Shown: positions 35,319 to 46,795 of the stretch, piece after piece
Position numbering within the stretch: the stretch's first letter is position 1
Layout: each line of letters begins with the position of its first letter
Source: Alternaria dauci
Taxonomy: Eukaryota > Ascomycota > Dothideomycetes > Pleosporales > Pleosporaceae
Reading direction: 5' to 3'
Assembly (NCBI RefSeq): GCF_042100115.1
Contig: NC_091272.1
Location: 6,386,001 to 6,450,000, forward strand
Length of the DNA stretch: 64,000 bases
The notes under the pieces: generated by a model
Databases searched by the model: none
What the model was told of the DNA's origin: nothing
What the model saw: the letters and a program-made list of their open reading frames with translations, nothing else
Position numbers and translations under genes: made by a program

Positions 35319-35762
35319 GTTGTTTGTGGGGAGATTGAATTGGCGTGAAGTCAGAAGTTTATTTTCTCAAACGATATGCCATGAAAGACAACTATGCCGA
35401 ATCACTCATATACCGACGGCGCGTGTCATCGGAACGGTATCTCGACCGACTGTGCGGGCTAGGGACGCAGACATTATCCTCGCGTGACTTTCTCCTCTCG
35501 GCCTCCATTATCCGTGGCTGTAGGGTGGCTGGAAGTGGTGGTGATGTCGGCCGCGGTCGCAAATGTTGGTGGCTCGTCACTCCCAGCGAGGGATCGGAGT
35601 TCCTGCCGGACCCACTTCTCCGCAATCATCATCGGTAGATCAACCAGCGAGGTAACCTCCGCCGCCAATTAACAGCCTCGCGTAGATTACCAACGTTCCA
35701 GATTTGAGTGGTTATCGTGTTCAGTTGGCGTATCAACAATTCTTTGCAAGACCTTTGAAGAC
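35319..35762. other. Divergent promoter, SDR / flavocytochrome b2
   Basis: 444 bp shared by two divergent oxidoreductase genes. No known operator is recognised. Confidence 0.45.
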
Positions 35763-37504
35763 ATGGCAGGAAAGGTTGTTTCTGTGGAAGAAATAAAGAA
35801 GCACGCGAGCGAGCAGGACTGCTGGATTGTGGTAGATGATGTGGTATGGGATATAACGGAATTTATTCCCAGTCATCCCGGTGGCAATGAAAGTAAGCAA
35901 TACCTGCCGGTGTTTGATAACGATTGCGAACCATGTGTCGGCTTTTTGAACAAGCAAAGCCAGCCCGGGAGGCTGTCGCAAGAGGAAACGGCCCATTAAA
36001 GTGCTCAATAGTGGTAGTCATGTTGATCAAGAATGATTTGACTAGCTGACCAATATGGTTCGAAGAAACCAAAACTAACGTCTCCAGTAATAACCAAACA
36101 CGCCGGCCTTGACGCCTCGCTAACCTACAACTCCGTTCACTCACCCACATTGATATCAAAGACCTTGGGTTCCAGTAAATGTATCGGCAAAGTATCCTCC
36201 TCTGCGCCTTCCTACGATCTGTTAAAACCACCGCCAACAGAAGCCACTCAACCGGGCCTCTCAATCGGTTCTAAGCCCCCATTGACCAGTCTGATTAACA
36301 GTTACGACTTCGAAGCCGTAGCTGAAAAGGTTCTCGGCAAGAAAGCATGGGCGTTCTATTCCAGCGGCGCAACGAATCTCGTGACGAGAGACACGAATAA
36401 GAGCATGTTTGATCGAATCTGGTTCCGACCTAGGTTACTGAGGAACATTCGTCATGTTGATACTAGCACGAGTATGTTGGGACAGAAGGTCGACTTGCCA
36501 TTTTTCGTAAGTCCAGCGGCAATGGCACGGCTGGCGCATCCAGACGGAGAGTTGGCGTTGGCGAGGGGGTGTGAGGGCTACGGGGTGGCGCAGTGTATTT
36601 CAACAAACGCATCGTTTACCATGAAGGAGATTACGGGGAGCGTACAAAAAGACTCTATACCGTTCTTCTTCCAACTTTACGTCAACAAGGACCGCAAGGC
36701 TTCGGAAGCTCTTCTCAAAGACGCAGAGAGGAACGGGATCAAGGGCGTATGGTTTACCATTGACGGGCCTGTACAAGGAAAAAGAGAAGGAGATGAGCGT
36801 GTAAAAGTCGAATCAGCAACTTTTGCCAAAGCAGCGATCAGCGGAGCCGCAGCAACAAATGATAAGAAAGGAGGTGGTCTGGGTCGCACGATGGGCGGAT
36901 ATATTGACGATACTTTCAACTGGGAGGACATCGCCTGGCTTCGCAAAGCGACCAAATTACCCATCGTCGCAAAGGGGGTCCAAACAGCCGAAGACGCAGT
37001 ACTAGCTATGGAACACGGGCTTGACGGTATTGTGATAACCAACCATGGAGGCCGTAACCTGGACACGTACGTCAGCCTCCTACACCCATTGATCCGCATC
37101 GACCTGACACTGTACTAACCTGTCGCAGTTCACCACCCTCCCTCCTAACGCTCCTCGAAATCCGCCGCCACCATCCCGAAGTCTTCAGCCACCTGGAAGT
37201 TTATCTCGACTGTGGTGTCCGCCGCGGGACAGATATAGTCAAGGCTCTATGTCTAGGAGCAAAGGCCGTTGGCATGGGCCGTCCGTTCCTGTACTCGTTG
37301 ACATACGGACAAGAAGGCGTGGAGCACTTTATCGACATTATGAAAGACGAGTTGGAAACGACGATGCGGTTACTGGGCATAACGTCGCTGTCGCAGTGCC
37401 ATCCGCGGTATCTCAATATAGGGGACGTGGAGCATTTGATTCCGAAGAGTTTGGAGTCGCCGTTACCTGAGATACCAGCGCGCGAGCTGCGGGCGAAGTT
37501 GTGA
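35763..37504 (+). CDS. CYB2: Flavocytochrome b2-type L-lactate/2-hydroxyacid dehydrogenase
   Basis: Exons 35763-35892, 36088-37066 and 37129-37504 give 494 residues. Intron 1 is 195 bp. Residues 1 to about 80 are a cytochrome b5 domain with heme ligands His38 (HPGG) and His61 (NSVHSP). The rest is the FMN-dependent alpha-hydroxyacid dehydrogenase barrel: FFVSPAAMARLAHPDGE, QLYVNKDR, WFTIDGPVQGKRE, LPIVAKGV with the active-site Lys, and the catalytic His and Arg in TNHGGRNLD. It should oxidise L-lactate or a related 2-hydroxy acid and pass electrons to cytochrome c through the heme. Unlike yeast CYB2, no mitochondrial presequence precedes the b5 domain in this model, so location and acceptor are uncertain. 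Confidence 0.88.
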
Positions 37505-37562
37505 GGCATTTATGGAGAAATGATAAATGGAGAGGTGGTAGATTTGGCTTTTGGTCGTCTTT

Positions 37563-39188
37563 CTACCTCCAACTCAGCGTATGCTGGTCAATACCACTCT
37601 CCTTCTTCAGATCACTTTCTTTCTGGTACTTCGCATCCAACCCCACTGCTTTCAATACCGCAAACCTCACATGATCAACGCCCAGCCTTTTGCCTTCGAC
37701 CACCGTCTCCGCACTAACCCCCAATATCTCTCCCAGCGCACCACCACCAACCGGCGGCTGAATATCGCCTTTGAGTTTCTCCATCGCCTTCCTAAGTTCC
37801 TCGGCTGTGCCCTTTGGACTCAGACGCCTCAGCGCCTTCCCATCATGCCGCTTAATCTCCTTCGCATCAGGAATATATATCCTGTCTAGCTTAGACATAA
37901 TAACCTGATGACTCACACCCGCGAGTCTTAACGAAGCAAGCAGGGAGCGATCCTTATCCTTGATCCCATGCTCAGCATCAATCAGAACAAAGACTCTGCG
38001 CAGCTGTTTCCGATTCGTGATATACTTCATAATCTCCGCTCCCCAACTCGCCAAACTGCCCTCTCCATACCCCGGCATATCAACAATCGTCATACCCCCA
38101 ATACCCACAATCTTGTCTCGTCCATCTGGCATCTTTTTGATGGTAACGCCGTTGCCTGGGCCGACGCCATAGAGATTCATCGTCTTTGTGAAACCGGGTG
38201 TGGACGAGGTGCGGGCTAAGAGGGCTTTTATATCTGCGCCCATGACGGCGTTGAGGAGCGATGACTTGCCGACGTTGGAGCGCCCCACGAAAGCTACTTC
38301 TGGTACATCGGATTCGGGGAAGAGGCGGAATTGCGCGACGCTGCGGAGGAGTTTTGCGGAGCGACCATGTGTGTTGAAGAAGTTGTTTGCGGTGGTCTTT
38401 TGGGCGATTGTGGGAGGGAATGTGTCCCAGTACCAGTTGAAACCTTGGAGTTTGTTCTGGGCAAGCGATTTGGCGGTGACTGGAGCCTCGGTGGTTGGCT
38501 GGGGATTCGGTTTTGTGCCTAGGGGTGGTGAGGGTGGGGATGGTATCAGCTCTGGTCCAACGTCCATTGCCTTTTTCCCCTTCCGCTTCTTTCGAGACGT
38601 TGGTTGTGCAGCGAGTTGTGACTCAAGCTGCGATAAAGCATCTTCTCCTGCTTGCCCACTCCACAATGACTCTTTTGATTTTCGCCCGGGTTGTTTTGGC
38701 TGTTGTGCGTCAAGTTGCGATAATGCATCGCCCTTTGCATCTCCTCTTGCCTCCACACCTCCCATCTCCTCGAGAATGTCCCGCCTGACTCGCGCCGGCA
38801 AGAACGCATTTTCCACAGCTGCAACTGTCGAGGATCCAGGTATCCCTGCTCTTCTCCGCATCCGTCTCTCGCGCATCGACATTGGTCGTGGTTCCTCGTA
38901 CGGCACATTTGGTTTTTGCTCTTCGCTCAATTCCAGGTGGAAATTAGGTTTTGTCTTGCTCATATGCAGTGTACTCTTCGTGGGCGACGTCAGCCTGAAT
39001 TTCGCCCTGGCATCCCCATTCCAATGCTTGTGTATCCGTAACCTCGCGTTTGGCGCTTCATCTTGAGACGCAGTATCGGTGGACTGTGGGCGTAATTGCG
39101 GCCGTGTGAGGAGTGTGGAGTGTTGGCGCGACAATCGCTGTACGCAATTCCGACATACGTAGCGCGAACTCGGCGGTAAGTTGTTCAT
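37563..39188 (-). CDS. EngB-family GTP-binding protein, probably mitochondrial
   Basis: Single exon, 541 residues from the ATG at 39188. In-frame ATGs at 39245 and 39269 would extend it by up to 27 residues, but the 39188 start gives a clean Arg/Ser-rich, acid-free presequence (MNNLPPSSRYVCRNCVQRLS). A long, charged linker follows. The GTPase domain has G1 GRSNVGKSS, a Thr-rich switch region (ARTSSTPGFTKTMNLY), G3 DMPGYG and G4 SKLD. Bacterial EngB (YsxC/YihA) assembles the large ribosomal subunit, and fungal copies are expected to act on mitoribosomes. It diverges from FMC1, another mitochondrial gene. Confidence 0.9.
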   Translation of the reverse strand: MNNLPPSSRYVCRNCVQRLSRQHSTLLTRPQLRPQSTDTASQDEAPNARLRIHKHWNGDARAKFRLTSPTKSTLHMSKTKPNFHLELSEEQKPNVPYEEPRPMSMRERRMRRRAGIPGSSTVAAVENAFLPARVRRDILEEMGGVEARGDAKGDALSQLDAQQPKQPGRKSKESLWSGQAGEDALSQLESQLAAQPTSRKKRKGKKAMDVGPELIPSPPSPPLGTKPNPQPTTEAPVTAKSLAQNKLQGFNWYWDTFPPTIAQKTTANNFFNTHGRSAKLLRSVAQFRLFPESDVPEVAFVGRSNVGKSSLLNAVMGADIKALLARTSSTPGFTKTMNLYGVGPGNGVTIKKMPDGRDKIVGIGGMTIVDMPGYGEGSLASWGAEIMKYITNRKQLRRVFVLIDAEHGIKDKDRSLLASLRLAGVSHQVIMSKLDRIYIPDAKEIKRHDGKALRRLSPKGTAEELRKAMEKLKGDIQPPVGGGALGEILGVSAETVVEGKRLGVDHVRFAVLKAVGLDAKYQKESDLKKESGIDQHTLSWR

Positions 39189-39406
39189 TCCGTTTTCACA
39201 CAAGAAGTTCTTGTCAATCGCGGGCAGTCGATGAAGTTCACGCATGGCCCAAGCGTTACAACTGCCCATCTTTTCGCCGCAGCACTTCCGGAGCGGACTT
39301 CTTCAACACCAACATTTAGACGACACACCAATCTCGAAACTCACAATCGCTCCACCATTACGTCCAATCCTGAATCGATTCCCTCCACCGAACCCCCAAA
39401 GCAAAA

Positions 39407-39754
39407 ATGGCACAAACGTCCAGCCCCCAAATCCGATCCATATACCGGCGTCTCCTCCGCGAACTCCCCTCCACACCCCAAACAACGCGCACACAGCACC
39501 AAAAGCTCTCTTCGCCTTCAAAACTCCAGCAGCGCATACGCCAAACACTATCCCGGCCAAGCCCCACTGGCAACGCACAAAGCCAGATTGCGCAGGCGGA
39601 ACAGTTTATACAATATGTACAGGCGCAACGCACTCATTCGGCGTTGCTGGAGCGGTATAATCCTGGTATGGGTATGACGGAGGAGGAGAGGGTGAGACTG
39701 AGTGCGAGGAGGGTGGGTATGAATCTGCCGGTGGAGTTTGAGGAGGAGAAGTGA
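39407..39754 (+). CDS. FMC1: Mitochondrial F1-ATPase assembly factor Fmc1
   Basis: Single exon, 115 residues. The N-terminus IRSIYRRLLREL has the LYR-like helix of the Complex1_LYR family. The C-terminal part LLERYNPGMGMTEEERVRLS with ARRVGMNLPVEFE matches Fmc1 (RYNPG, then a charged helix, then VGL/VGM and P). Fmc1 supports Atp12 in assembling the F1 head of ATP synthase in the matrix. Its 5' end lies 218 bp from the chosen start of the EngB-type gene. Confidence 0.85.
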   Translation: MAQTSSPQIRSIYRRLLRELPSTPQTTRTQHQKLSSPSKLQQRIRQTLSRPSPTGNAQSQIAQAEQFIQYVQAQRTHSALLERYNPGMGMTEEERVRLSARRVGMNLPVEFEEEK

Positions 39755-40157
39755 GGGGTTGGCGTATGTGGTAGGGGGTGGTGGAATGACGGGATGAATT
39801 GATGTGCTTTTGGGTGAATGGAGGCAGGATAGACAATGCGAGAGCATGTACATCGCAACATGAAAGACGGAGAGGGACGTGAGGACGATACATGCATAGG
39901 CTGGAGTGTACAGATGTATTATAACTGCAAAAAATGTAAGACCAAAACATTTACAAATCTATAAATTCAAGAGTAATGCCGCCTCTTGCAAACCAAAGTC
40001 TTGCGACAATCGCGCCAGTGAAGGGTATGCTGCTTTTGGTATAACATAACTCCGTATTCGCCATCTCTTTGCGCTCATGGCGCGTCTTTTGCTCTATCCT
40101 CTTGGTAGTTTCATGAATGTCTCGCGGATTATCCACAATACAGCACCACCGACAAGC
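39755..40157. other. Intergenic, convergent 3' ends
   Basis: About 400 bp between FMC1 and the SRP40-like gene. Nothing is recognised. Confidence 0.45.
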
Positions 40158-41396
40158 TTAGTCTTCAAACTTGATACCCTTTCCACCACTCGTGTCAATC
40201 ATGCCGCCCCGGTAGCTTCCCCTCTTTCCCTTGTTCTTCTCCTTGGTGAAGCCCTTTCCTTTTGTAACAATCAACTTGGCGTGCGCGCGGTCCGCGTAAT
40301 CGTAGGAAACGTAGGCATTGCTAGCGAGCTTGGGGTCGACTTTGACGTCGGGCTTGATGCGCTGGAAGCGGTTTTCGACGTGGCTGCGCTTTGACTTGGG
40401 AGCGTCGGCCGAGGGAGAGCTGGCTTTGCGCTTGTTGGAAGGGGGCGCGGGGGAGTCTGCAGGGAGGGTGGCGGAGGAGTCGCTGCCTGAGGTCTTGCGC
40501 TCGAGGGCTGCGGGCTTTTTCTCGTCATCGCTGTCGCTGTCTGATGAGGAGTCGGAAGAGCTGGCTGAGGAGCTATCGGAAGAGCTGTCTGAGTCGCTGG
40601 AATCGCTAGAATCTGAAGAGTCCGAGGAGCTCGATGCAGACGAGGATGACACAGAAGCGGCCTTTTTGCTCTTCTTTGCTTTTGTCGTCTTCTCCTCAGC
40701 CTCTGATTCGGAACTGCTGTCGCTAGATGAGTCGCTGGAATCGCTGTCGGAATCGCTCGAAGAGTCGCTCGACGCATCCGACGAGTCGGAGTCAGGGAGG
40801 GGAACGTTGGCGGGCTCGTCTTCGGAGCTGCTATCGGAATCGCTAGAGTCGCTGGAGTCGCTAGATTCGCTGGAAGAGGCCGAGGATGACGAGACCGACT
40901 TGGCCTTCTTTGCCTTCTTCACTACAGCCTTTGCTTTGGCTGGCGCGCTTTCTTTCTCGGATTCGGAATCAGAGTCGGAGCTGTCGCTGGACGAGTCAGA
41001 GCTCGAGTCGGAAGAGCTTGATGAGCTGGAGGCGTCCTCCTTGGCCGGCGCTTCCTTCGCAGCAGTCTTCTTGGTCTTCTTTGGCTCTGCTTCAGCCTCG
41101 GATTCGCTGCTGGAATCGCTGCTGGAATCGCTGCTGGAATCGCTGCTGGAATCACTGCTCGAGTCGCTGCTGGACGCGCTTTCCTCGTCGACGTCCATTG
41201 GCTCGGGCGCATTCTTCACAGCATCCTGCAGAGACTGCGCAAACTCCTCGAGCTTGCCGGCAGCGCTCTTCTCTCCCTGCTGCTCGAGGAAGTTCTTGAT
41301 CACGTCAAGCGGTGCCTCGACGTTCTTGGTAGCAGAGGTCTTCTTCTGCTTCTTGTCGCCGCTCGACTTTTTGGAAGCCTTCTTGTCGGAAGCCAT
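40158..41396 (-). CDS. SRP40: SRP40/Nopp140-type nucleolar phosphoprotein
   Basis: Single exon, 412 residues. The N-terminal 80 residues form a LisH-like helical part (VIKNFLEQQGEKSAAGKLEEF). A long middle alternates Ser/Asp/Glu blocks with Lys/Ala-rich blocks, typical casein-kinase-2 targets. The C-terminus is the conserved SRP40 domain (NRFQRIKPDVKVD, NAYVSYDYADRAHAKL, GKRGSYRGGMIDTSGGKGIK). These proteins chaperone snoRNPs and assist rRNA synthesis in the nucleolus. Its start is 497 bp from the divergent SEC3 gene. The opposite strand is open over much of this length because Ser-rich codons read well in reverse; that frame is not a gene. Confidence 0.92.
   Translation of the reverse strand: MASDKKASKKSSGDKKQKKTSATKNVEAPLDVIKNFLEQQGEKSAAGKLEEFAQSLQDAVKNAPEPMDVDEESASSSDSSSDSSSDSSSDSSSDSSSESEAEAEPKKTKKTAAKEAPAKEDASSSSSSSDSSSDSSSDSSDSDSESEKESAPAKAKAVVKKAKKAKSVSSSSASSSESSDSSDSSDSDSSSEDEPANVPLPDSDSSDASSDSSSDSDSDSSDSSSDSSSESEAEEKTTKAKKSKKAASVSSSSASSSSDSSDSSDSSDSDSSSDSSSASSSDSSSDSDSDDEKKPAALERKTSGSDSSATLPADSPAPPSNKRKASSPSADAPKSKRSHVENRFQRIKPDVKVDPKLASNAYVSYDYADRAHAKLIVTKGKGFTKEKNKGKRGSYRGGMIDTSGGKGIKFED
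41104..41175. repeat. 12-bp tandem repeat, about six units
   Basis: Unit TCGCTGCTGGAA on the plus strand: four perfect copies, then TCACTGCTCGAG and TCGCTGCTGGAC. It encodes part of the Ser/Asp repeats of the SRP40-like protein in frame, so unit gain or loss would keep the frame. Confidence 0.9.
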
Positions 41397-41893
41397 TGCG
41401 CGTAATGTGTTCGTGAATCGTGTAGAATTGGGGTGCGCTGGGGGTGTTGAGGTAAAAGTAGCAGATGGTGCACAAGAAAAAAGTTCGGGCAGGCAAGCGG
41501 AATGGTTCAGCGGCCGGATGGCGCTAGGCTGCAAGCGTGATCCCGGTCCCGCGCGCCTGCCGTCTCATATGGAGTACACGACGCCAGACGTCTCTCTCCG
41601 CACAGTCACCAACACATTCACTCCCTCGACTCCAACCGCCCATTCTTCCCTCGTGCTGCGCATTGGTAGCACGTCTCTTGGGACTGCCGCATTGAGCGCC
41701 CCGACTGTTACACACGACCGCTTCCACTCGTCGACGCCCTACCGCCCCGGCATCGCAACACTCATTTCCTGCCCTCTGCGATTCATGGCAGCTCTCAGAG
41801 GCCCTCTCGCTAGCGCCCGGCGGCAGTAATCGGCGCACCTTGGACGCATACGATCAACTACCAAACAGGCTTCGTGGATAGCCTCATACCAAG
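41397..41893. other. Divergent promoter, SRP40 / SEC3
   Basis: About 500 bp between two divergent starts. No motif was recognised with confidence. Confidence 0.4.
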
Positions 41894-44800
41894 ATGGAGG
41901 GGAGGCCACGCAACTACACGAATGGAGCGGGGGACCCTCGGGCTCCTGCACCGCGTCCACCTGGCAGCTCGAGGGGCGCTCCTTCTGCCACGAGCTCTAC
42001 ACCCTCGGGCATGTCGCGCGCCGAGCGATTCGACGACGAGCGGAAGAGAATCACCGAGAGCTGCTTCTCCAAGACGGATGATTCAGGCCAGCGTACGTCT
42101 CTACCTGCAATCCCGCATACGTTGGGATATGTCCCTGGCGTCTGGTTTGGTGTGCTTCAGTGCAAGCTAACATGCGCCAGTCCAAGAGTCCTACATCACC
42201 CACATCCGCGTCCAGGAAGACGGCAGCTACCCCCAGTCCCCTCCACCACCGAATTCCGCTCCGAACAACAAAAAGGCCAGAATCATCATGATATCCGTGC
42301 GAAACACGGGCAGAGTGAAGCTGCACAAGGCCAGGGAGAATGCCAATGGCACCTTCTCCATTGGAAAGTCATGGCCCATGGAGGAGCTGTCGGCCGTCGA
42401 GAACTACACACATCTTGTTCCCGCCAACGAGGAAGAGGCACAGCGCAAGCTATGGGCCGGAGAAAAGGGCTTTACCGTGACTATCGGCAAACCCTACTAT
42501 TGGGAAGCTGGCACGGCGAAAGAGAAGGAGTTCTTTATTGGCAGTATGGTAAAGATCTACAACAAGTACACTAAAGGCGACTTTCCCATCTTGACTGGAT
42601 TCAACGTGACCGAGCTGAACAGCCTGACCAATGGACAGCCGCATCTGGCAACACCAGAAGGACGGGCAGCATTTGCAGCAGGCAGCCAGGGAGGCTCAAG
42701 TCCAGCGCAAAGACGACCAGGACCGCCAGATCAAAGGCCCATGCCTCCAAAATCGCCTGGCCCACCACTGAGGAGACCGGGGGAATCGCCGCCTATATCA
42801 TCTGAGCCTCTCCCACCTGGCGCAAATCCAAACTTCCGTAGACCTCCAGGAGCGCTAGATGGCCCGAGGAGACCGGCGCGGCCAGACGAGCTGGGCAGAC
42901 CGAGCACTGGGGACAATGCCCGTAGGCCTATGCCTTTTGCGCCACTGAATTCAGTTCAAGCTGCACCATCTATGCCCGATCTTCGCCAAAAGCGGTCTAT
43001 GGACCCAAGCATCCGCTCCAGACCTAGCGGTGATAGCATCCGGCCTCGCCCTGGCCAAGCATCCAGCCCTCTCGCACCCGTACCACAATTTGCGTCGCGG
43101 AACCTCACACCACAGTCCTCAACTTCTGAATTCGCCAGTCGACCACGAACACCGGATTCAGGCAATCTCCCAGCAAGTCTCAGTCCCGGACGTGGACCGC
43201 CGCCGCCACGCGACGATGCGCAATCTCAGCGATCAGAGAGATCCCTTGACGAGCCTTCCATGGATGGCGCAGTTCCGAATATTGCGCCACCAGACCCACG
43301 CAGACAGAACGGGTACCCCTCTCCCAGGAGAGATCCGTCCCCCAGGGGGCTCAGACCTGGGACAGCCCAGAGCGCTGGAAGACCTGGTACTGCACAAAGC
43401 AACGCGAGTTCAAACTTCACTCGAAACGATGACATGCCTCCAGAAGAACCTCCCCAGAGGAGGAGGCCGCTCATGGAACCGCGGCCATCCCAGATGTCGC
43501 AACGAAGCGTGGATAGCCAAGGCACAGAGCCACGTTCCGTTTTCCATACGCCGTCTGGCTCGCCCGCTCCACCAATCGAAGTACCACCACGGAGACGACC
43601 TCAAGAAATACCAGAGAGATTGAAGCCTGTTTCTCAGGAGAACACCGCACCTCCAGCAGAAACACTGCCTCCGCCATCACAGCCTACGCCACCCCCCACA
43701 GCACCACTTCCGCAGGTACCGATAGCGCCATTACCACAAGCATCCCCACCGGACGAAATAGCGTCGCCAGTAGCATCGGCACCTGTAGCACAACCCACTA
43801 CGCCTGAGCAGCCTGCACCTGTCGAGCGCACCAACTCGATGCCCTATGAGTCAGGAGACGAAGGGTCGCAGCGCCCTGGCCTTGGACCGATGGTCAAGAA
43901 GACTTTGGTCGGCGACAGTCCAGCAAACAAGTTCCGCAAGGCAGCAGCAGCGGCAGGTGCATTCAAGCCCCGTGCCGGCGGAGCTGCTGCAAAACTATTC
44001 AATAAGGAGACGAAGACATCTGATGAAGCGGATGGTGTTAACGCTGTGTTTGTGCCTCAGCGGACAACGCCCAGAGAAACTCCCAAAGAAGAAGTCGAGA
44101 AGAAGCTCGAAGAACCCCCTAAGCCTACGCCAGAGACAAAACCCACAGAGCAACTGCGGGTTAGCACTGAGGTAGTTCCGTCCGTGACGGTATCTGGCCC
44201 GCCCACCAATATAGATGGTGGTGCTGTCCGAGAGGTTGAGGAGCAACCCGCTCCGCCACCTCCAGAGAAGGCAGCATCAAGAACGGTCGAGCCCGAGCCG
44301 GAAGTCCGCCGAAAGAAGCGCAGATCCAACCAGCAGATTGTAAACATATCGAAGCTCGGCATAGATCCCAGTATCATCGATGAACGAGGTTTGGAATTCG
44401 AAAGTATCTTGTCTGAGCTTGGATGGGGGAATAACGAGCTTTCTTCCAAGCACATCGAGGCCCTGGAGAATGACATCAAACGTGAGATTGCCCGCGTCGA
44501 AGCAGGGAGTTGGCTCAATCATCTGGAGCAAAAGGACGATCGCGTAGAGGCCGTTGAGCGCATGTTGGACCGCGCAATCGCAGAATGCGACGAGCTTGAA
44601 GGTCTACTTACCTTGTACAACGTTGAGTTGAGCAGCTTGAACGATGACATCGCTTTCATCGAAGCGCAAAGTCAAGGTCTGCAGGTGCAGACTGCGAACC
44701 AGCGACTACTGCAACACGAGCTCCAGCAGCTTGTTGACACGATCTCAATCACTTCCGACCAACTGGAGCCGTTGAGACGTGCTCCTATAGGCAAGATCAA

Positions 44801-46795
44801 CGGTCTGAAGGATATCGAGTCTTCTTTGGTTCTTCTCTACAAAGCGCTCATCACCATCGACCCTGCGTTCGTTGCCGGAGCTCGTTCAGGTACAATCACC
44901 AGTGGACCTGGGTTTGGCAATAGCGACTTGGCAACGATGCAGGCCCTGCAAGAGAAACGAGACAGGTACCTTGGCGAGGGCGCCATGTTCTTGGAAAGGT
45001 TGAAGAAGCATATGGAAATCACATTCGGTGCAGCTTTCTTGTCGACAAAAGACGCACTTTCGAGACTGGATGAAGGCTCTGAACCGTCTTTACGGAGGAA
45101 TGTTGAAGCCCACGACGCAGGTCGAAGCGAGTTGTGGATGTTGAGCCCAGTCATGCTTTTCGCGAAAGAAATTGACAGGGCTGCATGGGACTCACTACTC
45201 CGAATGTACCAGACGCAAGCAGCGCAGTTATATCAACAGGAGGTTCGTGACAACATTTTGGCATGGAGACGGTTTGCAAGGAAGCCAACTGGCGAGGAAC
45301 AAGATCTGCTCTTTACCGCGCAAGAAAAAGAGCCAGAAACAACCACGAGTACTCTGGGCGCGGCAAGGAAGCTGACCGTTAAGCGAAGTCAGACCCTAGC
45401 TCGTGGCCTGAGATCGGCTTCCGGGGAGAAGGAAGGCAAGGCGAAGCCAGCCGCTCAAGACGGCAAATTCTACGCTTTCAATGTCTTCGCCAGGGTGCTG
45501 GAAGACACTGGCCCTGTACTTTTGACAGAGCAGAACTTCATCACCGAGTTCTTCCACGCCACTTCAACTGATACGCTCGACTTCCCCGAGGCGGTTCAAG
45601 CAGCACCCCCAGAAGCTCGCCGCGGGCCGAACCTTTGGATCCGCAAGCAGTTTGAGGCGGACCGCGCCATGGCGAAGCACGTAACTGGAGTCATGGAAGA
45701 GATTTTCTCGTTCTGGCCTGCTGAGATACAGAGTCTTGTCGACTGGGCTACAAAAGCCGATCCTTTGTAAGTCTTAGCATTATGATAACATTTCAGACTC
45801 ACTAACCATTCGCAGGCAAGGTGTAGGCATACTTTGTGCGGTCGACCGCAAGCTCCTCGACATTGAGGAAACAAACCAAGATTTCCTAACAAGAAACCTA
45901 CAAAAGATACATGAGCGACTGCAAGGCCTGTTCAACCGCTTCCTAGACGAGCAAATCCGCGCCATCGAGGACACAAAAGTCAAGATCAAGAAACGCAAGG
46001 GCGTAATCTCCTTTATGAAGACCTTCCCCCATTTCTCCATTGCGATCGAAAACATGCTGCCCTCTGCTGCCGAAGGCGGCGATCAGTTGGAAATCCGGCG
46101 AATGGTCAACGACGCATATAGCCGTATTAACAAAGCCATGTTCGAGAGCTTGAAAGTCATTGCGAAAGAATCTCCTACTGTTATGGCGAGTCAGGGCCAA
46201 GGTGACCCTGAAGACAAAGAGGCGCTCAACTACCACATCCTGCTTATCGAAAACATGAACCACTACATGGAAGAAGTGGATGCGCGCACCGTGGCGGTCT
46301 TGGACTTCTGGAAGACCAAGGCGAACGACGAGTATAGTGAGCACATGAGTCTTTACGTGGATGCGGTTATTCGGAGACCGCTTGGGAAACTTTTGGTAAG
46401 TATTCCTCATCGTTTCAATGCTATGAGTATATCTAATAATGCAGGAATTCATCGAATCAACCGAAACTCTACTATCCCAACCCGGCGCCTCTCCACAGGC
46501 AATCGCCCAACGCTCCTCGCACTCGCGCTCCGTCTTCAAGAAACTAGTGCACTCGCATGACGCCAAGGAGATCCGCAAAGGCATCGAGGCCCTCAAGAAG
46601 CGCGTTGACAAGCACTTTGGCGATGCGGATGATCCGAACATCAGTAAAGACTTGGTGTTCAAGGTGCTCAAGGAGTGCGAGAGGTACTATGAGGGTGTTG
46701 TGGAGAGGATGGCTGCGATTAACCAGGATGTGTATGGTGGAGAGGTGGAGATTGATTGGGGAGTTAAAGAGGTTGAGACTGCGTTCCGGAGATAG
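41894..46795 (+). CDS. SEC3: Exocyst complex subunit Sec3
   Basis: Exons 41894-42092, 42181-45766, 45816-46395 and 46445-46795 give 1571 residues. The N-terminal PH-like domain at about 40-200 (SYITHIRVQEDGSYP, KKARIIMISVRNTGRVKLHK, ENANGTFSIGKSWPMEELSA) binds PI(4,5)P2 and Rho GTPases in yeast Sec3. Then come about 500 disordered Pro-rich residues, coiled-coil segments from about 740, and the helical Sec3 C-terminal domain. The complex tethers secretory vesicles at the hyphal tip. Introns 2 and 3 are 49 bp and close to the 3' end; intron 1 is 88 bp. All three joins keep frame (DSGQ|LQESY, KADP|LQGVG, GKLL|EFIES). Confidence 0.93.

Noticed and set aside
36054..36075. GGTTCGA sequence resembling a tRNA B box
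   Set aside because: It lies in intron 1 of the flavocytochrome b2 gene with no matching A box or cloverleaf stems.
40318..41829. Very long open frame on the plus strand opposite the SRP40-like gene
   Set aside because: Antisense of Ser/Asp/Glu-rich codons tends to stay open. The minus-strand protein has a conserved C-terminal domain, while this frame only gives Leu/Ser/Glu repeats.
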